A DNA stretch of 64,000 nt from Nocardia mikamii NBRC 108933 (GTDB lineage Bacteria > Actinomycetota > Actinomycetes > Mycobacteriales > Mycobacteriaceae), in contig NZ_BDCM01000012.1 in assembly GCF_001613505.1 (NCBI RefSeq), positions 62,001 to 126,000 of the forward strand, in the 5' to 3' direction. The translations under genes were made by a program, and so were the position numbers. Under the pieces are notes generated by a model. That model saw nothing but the letters and a program-made list of their open reading frames with translations, searched no databases and was not told the DNA's origin. Shown here one piece after another: positions 60,503 to 64,000 of this stretch; the stretch's first letter is position 1, and every line of letters starts with the position of its first letter.

Positions 60503-61021
60503 CTATTCCGGTGCGGCCAGCGCGGATTCGAAGATCCGATGCGCGGTCGCGTCGAACAGGACGAAACGGATCTCGGCGGCGCCGGTGCGGGCGGCCCGGA
60601 CGGTGTCGAGGGCGATCCGGGCGCCGTCGTCGAGGGGCCAGCCGTAGACACCGGTGGAAATCGCGGGGAAGGCGATCGTGCGCGCGCCCAATTCGTCTGC
60701 GACACGCAGGGATTCGCGATAGCAGGAGGCGAGCAGGCCGGATCGGTCGTGTGTCGCCGCCCAGACCGGGCCGACGGTGTGGATCACCCAGCGGGCGGGC
60801 AGGTTGCCGGCCGTCGTCGCCACGGCCGCGCCGGTGGGCAGGCCGTCCGGATAGGTCGTCGCCCGCAACTGCTTGCAAGCGGCCAGGATGTCGGGTCCGC
60901 CTCTGCGGTGGATCGCACCGTCGACACCGCCGCCACCCAGCAACCGGGAGTTGGCGGCATTGACCACGGCATCCACGTCCTGTTCGGTGATATCCCCGCG
61001 CACCAGCACGATCTCGGCCAT
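60503..61021 (-). CDS. Macrodomain protein (ADP-ribose/O-acetyl-ADP-ribose hydrolase type)
   Basis: 172 residues, a single macrodomain. AEIVLVRGDITEQDVDAVVNAANSRLLGGGGVDGAIHRRGG carries the catalytic Asn/Asp and glycine-rich loop of the MacroD class. RTIAFPAISTGVYGWPLDDGARIAL is the second ligand loop. Such enzymes remove mono-ADP-ribose or deacetylate O-acetyl-ADP-ribose. The ATG at 61021 is chosen by similarity. It lies upstream of ruvC on the same strand with a 123 bp gap. Confidence 0.92.
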   Translation of the reverse strand: MAEIVLVRGDITEQDVDAVVNAANSRLLGGGGVDGAIHRRGGPDILAACKQLRATTYPDGLPTGAAVATTAGNLPARWVIHTVGPVWAATHDRSGLLASCYRESLRVADELGARTIAFPAISTGVYGWPLDDGARIALDTVRAARTGAAEIRFVLFDATAHRIFESALAAPE

Positions 61022-61151
61022 ATGCCCCATTGTGCCCGCGCCGGGCACACGGCGGCGGACTACGCCACCTCCCGGCCCTACCGGACTCCGAGCGAGTTCA
61101 CAGGATTTCTCGAGGAACGCCACCGACAATTGCGCCGTGTTCCCAGCGCCC

Positions 61152-62642
61152 ATGGATGTGCCGACGCCCGCGCCGACCGCCCCCGCCGCGCCCGCGCCGG
61201 TTGCCGCCACCGCGGTGGCGCCACCCCCGCCACCGCAGCTCCCCTCGGCGAAACTGAACCCCTACAACGGTTTTCATCACGGCATCTCGCTGCTGCACGG
61301 CTGGCTGCCACTGACCGTCGAGATCGTCGCCGCCGTCCTGCTCGTGATCGCCATCGCGCGCTGGGGCCGGCGGTGGTGGCTGATCCGGGTCCCGATCTGT
61401 CTGGCCCTCGGTGTGGTGGCCGCCTTCGCCGCCCGCACCGTGATGAACAACGAGGGCCTGGCCTCCGATCCCGCTCCGGTGCGGCTGTGGATCTGCGTGG
61501 GCGCGGCCGTCGCCGCGATGGCCCTGGTGGTCGTCGGCTGGCCGGGTGCGCGCTGGTGGCACCGTAGCGCCGCGATCATCGCGGTACCGTTCGCGATCGC
61601 CAGCTCGGCGGTGGTGCTCAACCAGTGGGTGGGCTACTACCCCAGCGTGCAGTCGGCGTGGAGTGCATTGTCGGCCGGGCCACTGCCCTACCAGACCGAT
61701 CAGGACGAACTCGCCGCGATGCGCGACACCCACCCCACCCACGGCGTGGTGGTGCCGATCGACACCGGCGACGCCGCCAGCGGATTCAAGCACCGCACCG
61801 AATATGTCTACCTGCCGCCGGCCTGGTTCTCCGGTTCCACCCCGCCGGCCCTGCCGGCCGTGATGATGATCGGCGGCGAATTCAACACACCCGCCGACTG
61901 GTTACGCAGCGGCCAGATCATGCCCGCCATCGACGCGTTCACCGCCGCGAACAACGGCAGCGCCCCGGTCCTGGTCTTCGTCGACTCCTCGGGCAGCTTC
62001 AACAACGACACCGAATGCGTCGACGGCCCGCGCGGCGCCGCCGCCGACCATCTCACGAACGATGTCGTGCCGTACGTGGACTCGCATTTCGGTGTCCCCG
62101 CCGATCCGGCGAAATGGGCGGTGATCGGCTGGTCGATGGGCGGCACCTGCGCCACCGATCTGACCGTGATGCATCCGGAGCTGTTCCACACCTTCGTCGA
62201 TATCGCCGGCGACCTCGGCCCGACCGCCGGCACCAAGGAGCAGACGATCGCGCGGCTCTACGGCGGCGATGGGGCCGCCTACGACCGCTTCGACCCGCTG
62301 ACGGTGATGGCGAAGCACGGACCCTACACCGATGTCGCCGGGTTGTTCGACGATCTGACACCGCCGCATCGCCAGGACCACACCGGTAAGGGCCCCGGCG
62401 GCGGCCACTTCCACATGCCGCAGGTCGACGAGAGCCGCATCGGCGTGGGCGGCCAGGACGGTGTCATGGATACCGGCGAGGTGGGCGCCGCCGAGAAACT
62501 GTGTGGTCAGGGCCGCGCGGTGGGCATCGAGTGCACCATCCACACCACTCAGGGCGGGCACACCTGGCAGTTCGCGGCGGCCGCGTTCACCTCGTCGCTG
62601 CCCTGGGTGTCGGCGCGGCTCGGGCTGCCCGTGCACACCTGA
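61152..62642 (+). CDS. Membrane-anchored esterase D/antigen-85-like alpha/beta hydrolase
   Basis: 496 residues. A Pro/Ala-rich N-terminus is followed by four membrane spans (~50-165; VEIVAAVLLVIAIARW, VPICLALGVVAAFAARTVM and so on). The outer alpha/beta-hydrolase domain has the nucleophile elbow WAVIGWSMGGTCA (GxSxG). The Asp/His positions lie in AKHGPYTDVAGLFDD and TTQGGHTWQFAAAAF. The fold is that of the esterase/mycolyltransferase family (PF00756). The topology resembles mycobacterial and Nocardia wall-linked esterases, so a role in mycolate or wall-lipid transfer is possible but not shown. Confidence 0.8.
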   Translation: MDVPTPAPTAPAAPAPVAATAVAPPPPPQLPSAKLNPYNGFHHGISLLHGWLPLTVEIVAAVLLVIAIARWGRRWWLIRVPICLALGVVAAFAARTVMNNEGLASDPAPVRLWICVGAAVAAMALVVVGWPGARWWHRSAAIIAVPFAIASSAVVLNQWVGYYPSVQSAWSALSAGPLPYQTDQDELAAMRDTHPTHGVVVPIDTGDAASGFKHRTEYVYLPPAWFSGSTPPALPAVMMIGGEFNTPADWLRSGQIMPAIDAFTAANNGSAPVLVFVDSSGSFNNDTECVDGPRGAAADHLTNDVVPYVDSHFGVPADPAKWAVIGWSMGGTCATDLTVMHPELFHTFVDIAGDLGPTAGTKEQTIARLYGGDGAAYDRFDPLTVMAKHGPYTDVAGLFDDLTPPHRQDHTGKGPGGGHFHMPQVDESRIGVGGQDGVMDTGEVGAAEKLCGQGRAVGIECTIHTTQGGHTWQFAAAAFTSSLPWVSARLGLPVHT

Positions 62643-62654
62643 CATACACCGCAG

Positions 62655-62681
62655 GCCGCCGCCGGAGCATCCGGCAGCGGC
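62655..62681. terminator. Bidirectional hairpin between the esterase and yebC
   Basis: GCCGCCGCCGGA / TCCGGCAGCGGC is a 12-bp stem with one mismatch and a 3-nt GCA loop, located between convergent stops. Confidence 0.55.
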
Positions 62682-62696
62682 CCGCGGCGGGACGGA

Positions 62697-63449
62697 TCAG
62701 TCGTCGAGTTCGGCGAGGACCTCGTCGGAGACGTCGACGTTGGTGTACACGTTCTGCACGTCGTCGCTGTCCTCGAGCGCGTCGACGAGTTTGAACACCT
62801 TGCGGGCGCCGTCGGCGTCGACCGCGACCGACACCGAGGGCTGGAAGCCGGATTCGGCGGAGTCGTAATCGATTCCGGCCTCCTGCAGCGCCGTGCGCAC
62901 GGCGATCAGGTCGCTGGGATCGCTGATGATCTCGAACGAATCACCGAGGTCGTTGACCTCCTCGGCGCCGGCGTCGAGCACCGCGGTCAGCACGTCGTCC
63001 TCGCTGAGCCCGTTCTTCTCCAGCGTGACGACACCCTTGCGGTGGAACAGGTAGGCGACCGAACCGGGGTCGGCCATATTGCCGCCGTTGCGGGTCATGG
63101 CCACGCGCACCTCACCGGCGGCGCGATTGCGGTTGTCGGTGAGGCATTCGATCAGCACCGCAACACCATTGGGCCCGTAGCCCTCGTACATGATGGTCTG
63201 CCAGTCGGCGCCGCCGGCCTCTTCACCACCACCGCGCTTGCGGGCGCGTTCGATGTTGTCGTTGGGAACCGACGACTTCTTCGCCTTCTGGATGGCGTCG
63301 TAGAGAGTCGGGTTTCCGCCAGGATCACCACCGCCGGTGCGCGCCGCGACCTCGATGTTCTTGATGAGTTTCGCGAACATCTTGCCGCGCTTGGCATCGA
63401 TCACGGCCTTCTTGTGCTTGGTGGTGGCCCATTTGGAGTGGCCGCTCAT
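62697..63449 (-). CDS. YebC/PmpR family protein (TACO1-like)
   Basis: 250 residues. MSGHSKWATTKHKKAVIDAKRGK is the invariant YebC N-terminus, GGDPGGNPTLYDAIQKAKKSSVPNDNIERA follows, and the length is typical. Older annotation calls these DNA-binding regulators; recent work on the family points to relief of ribosome stalling. It lies next to pdxT, as in mycobacteria. The 122 bp upstream contain a TAGACT -10-like hexamer read leftwards. Confidence 0.95.
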   Translation of the reverse strand: MSGHSKWATTKHKKAVIDAKRGKMFAKLIKNIEVAARTGGGDPGGNPTLYDAIQKAKKSSVPNDNIERARKRGGGEEAGGADWQTIMYEGYGPNGVAVLIECLTDNRNRAAGEVRVAMTRNGGNMADPGSVAYLFHRKGVVTLEKNGLSEDDVLTAVLDAGAEEVNDLGDSFEIISDPSDLIAVRTALQEAGIDYDSAESGFQPSVSVAVDADGARKVFKLVDALEDSDDVQNVYTNVDVSDEVLAELDD

Positions 63450-63571
63450 TCCCTACTTCCTTCAGGTCGGTGTGCTCGAGGCCCGGGCAGATTCGCGATC
63501 TGCGTTCCGGCGATCGCTGTGCAGTCTACTGCCCGGTCCGCCACCGCCCGGCCGGGGTGCGCGGGCGACGA

Positions 63572-64000
63572 TCAGGTACCGGCGCCCACCGCGGCCCGGA
63601 CCGAGTCGACGAACAGGCGGTGCACGCGCAGATCTCCGGTCACTTCGGGATGGAAGGAGGTCGCGATGACCGCGCCCTGCCGGACCGCGACGATCCGGCC
63701 CGCCGCATCCTGCGGGTCGCCCACCGACGGGCCCTCGGCGACCACGGTGCCCGGCCGCGGCCGGTGCGGGACACGGGCCAGCACCTCGACACCGGCGCCG
63801 GCGCGTTCCACCCAGGGCGCCCGGATGAACACCGCGCGGATCGGATCGTCGAGGCCGGTGAAGTCGAGATCGGTCTCGAACGAATCGACCTGACGTCCGA
63901 AGGCGTTGCGCCGCACCGTCATATCGATACCCGACAGCGACTGGGCGTCGGGACGGGTGTCGAGCACCTCCGAGGCCAGCAGGATCATCCCCGCACAGGA
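63572..64000 (-). CDS. pdxT: Pyridoxal 5'-phosphate synthase glutaminase subunit (5' end outside window)
   Basis: The C-terminal ~142 residues of PdxT, the glutaminase that feeds ammonia to PdxS for vitamin B6 synthesis. The visible start of the fragment includes the catalytic Cys in SCAGMILLA at the right edge. The catalytic His and Glu are in VIATSFHPEVTGD. The start codon lies beyond the window. It ends 122 bp upstream of yebC. Confidence 0.94.
   Translation of the reverse strand, partial: SCAGMILLASEVLDTRPDAQSLSGIDMTVRRNAFGRQVDSFETDLDFTGLDDPIRAVFIRAPWVERAGAGVEVLARVPHRPRPGTVVAEGPSVGDPQDAAGRIVAVRQGAVIATSFHPEVTGDLRVHRLFVDSVRAAVGAGT

Overview
The window is high-GC DNA (roughly two thirds G+C) from a mycolic-acid actinomycete, most likely Nocardia or a close relative. 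The evidence is the frequent GTG starts, EspC-type type VII secretion genes, F420/deazaflavin enzymes, KstR-like operators, and a housekeeping gene order that follows the Mycobacterium tuberculosis block alaS - rarA - aspS - zinc peptidase - radical SAM - hisS - ppiB - relA - apt - dppA-like - secF - secD - yajC - ruvB - ruvA - ruvC - yebC - pdxT. That order is recalled from knowledge, not searched.

Region by region: 1-3.6 kb carries alaS (partial), rarA and a TetR regulator divergent from a TauD-type dioxygenase. 4.6-11.8 kb has an APH-fold kinase, two membrane proteins (one DUF389), aspS, a neutral zinc peptidase and a secreted protein. 11.9-16.1 kb has korB/korA (CoA-dependent 2-oxoacid:ferredoxin oxidoreductase) and a radical SAM protein. 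16.2-20.5 kb is an accessory patch: an epimerase and an F420-type oxidoreductase, each preceded by TNNAACNNGTTNNA (KstR-like) sites, flank an EspC-like protein and a large WXG-containing protein, probably type VII secretion substrates. 20.5-25.3 kb has mdh, an unlisted 59-residue secreted peptide, a membrane protein, hisS and ppiB.

25.4-42 kb is the main novelty. It is a 17-gene, one-directional, translationally coupled operon read leftwards from about 41.9 kb, inserted between ppiB and relA. It encodes a type IV secretion-like machine: a VirD4-type coupling ATPase, a VirB4-type ATPase with a ~500-residue charged N-terminal extension, an SCO6880-type protein, a VirB6/TrbL-like multi-span protein, small pilin-like membrane proteins, VirB8-like single-span proteins, a three-domain wall hydrolase whose NlpC/P60 domain has lost its catalytic residues, two ParA-like proteins without P-loop lysines, and an IS3 OrfA-like DNA-binding protein. 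I find no relaxase, integrase, replication gene or tRNA-type attachment site. It may therefore be a resident secretion machine or a decayed or trans-acting conjugation module.

42.5-64 kb returns to the conserved chromosome: a DMT-family exporter, relA, an ABC-F protein with a possible regulatory leader, an F420-dependent nitroreductase behind a paired operator, apt, a dipeptide-type binding lipoprotein, secF/secD/yajC, a Baeyer-Villiger-type monooxygenase divergent from a TetR regulator, a protein of four DivIVA-like repeats, ruvB/ruvA/ruvC, a macrodomain protein, a membrane-anchored esterase, yebC and the 3' part of pdxT. No tRNA, rRNA, CRISPR array or complete insertion sequence was seen.
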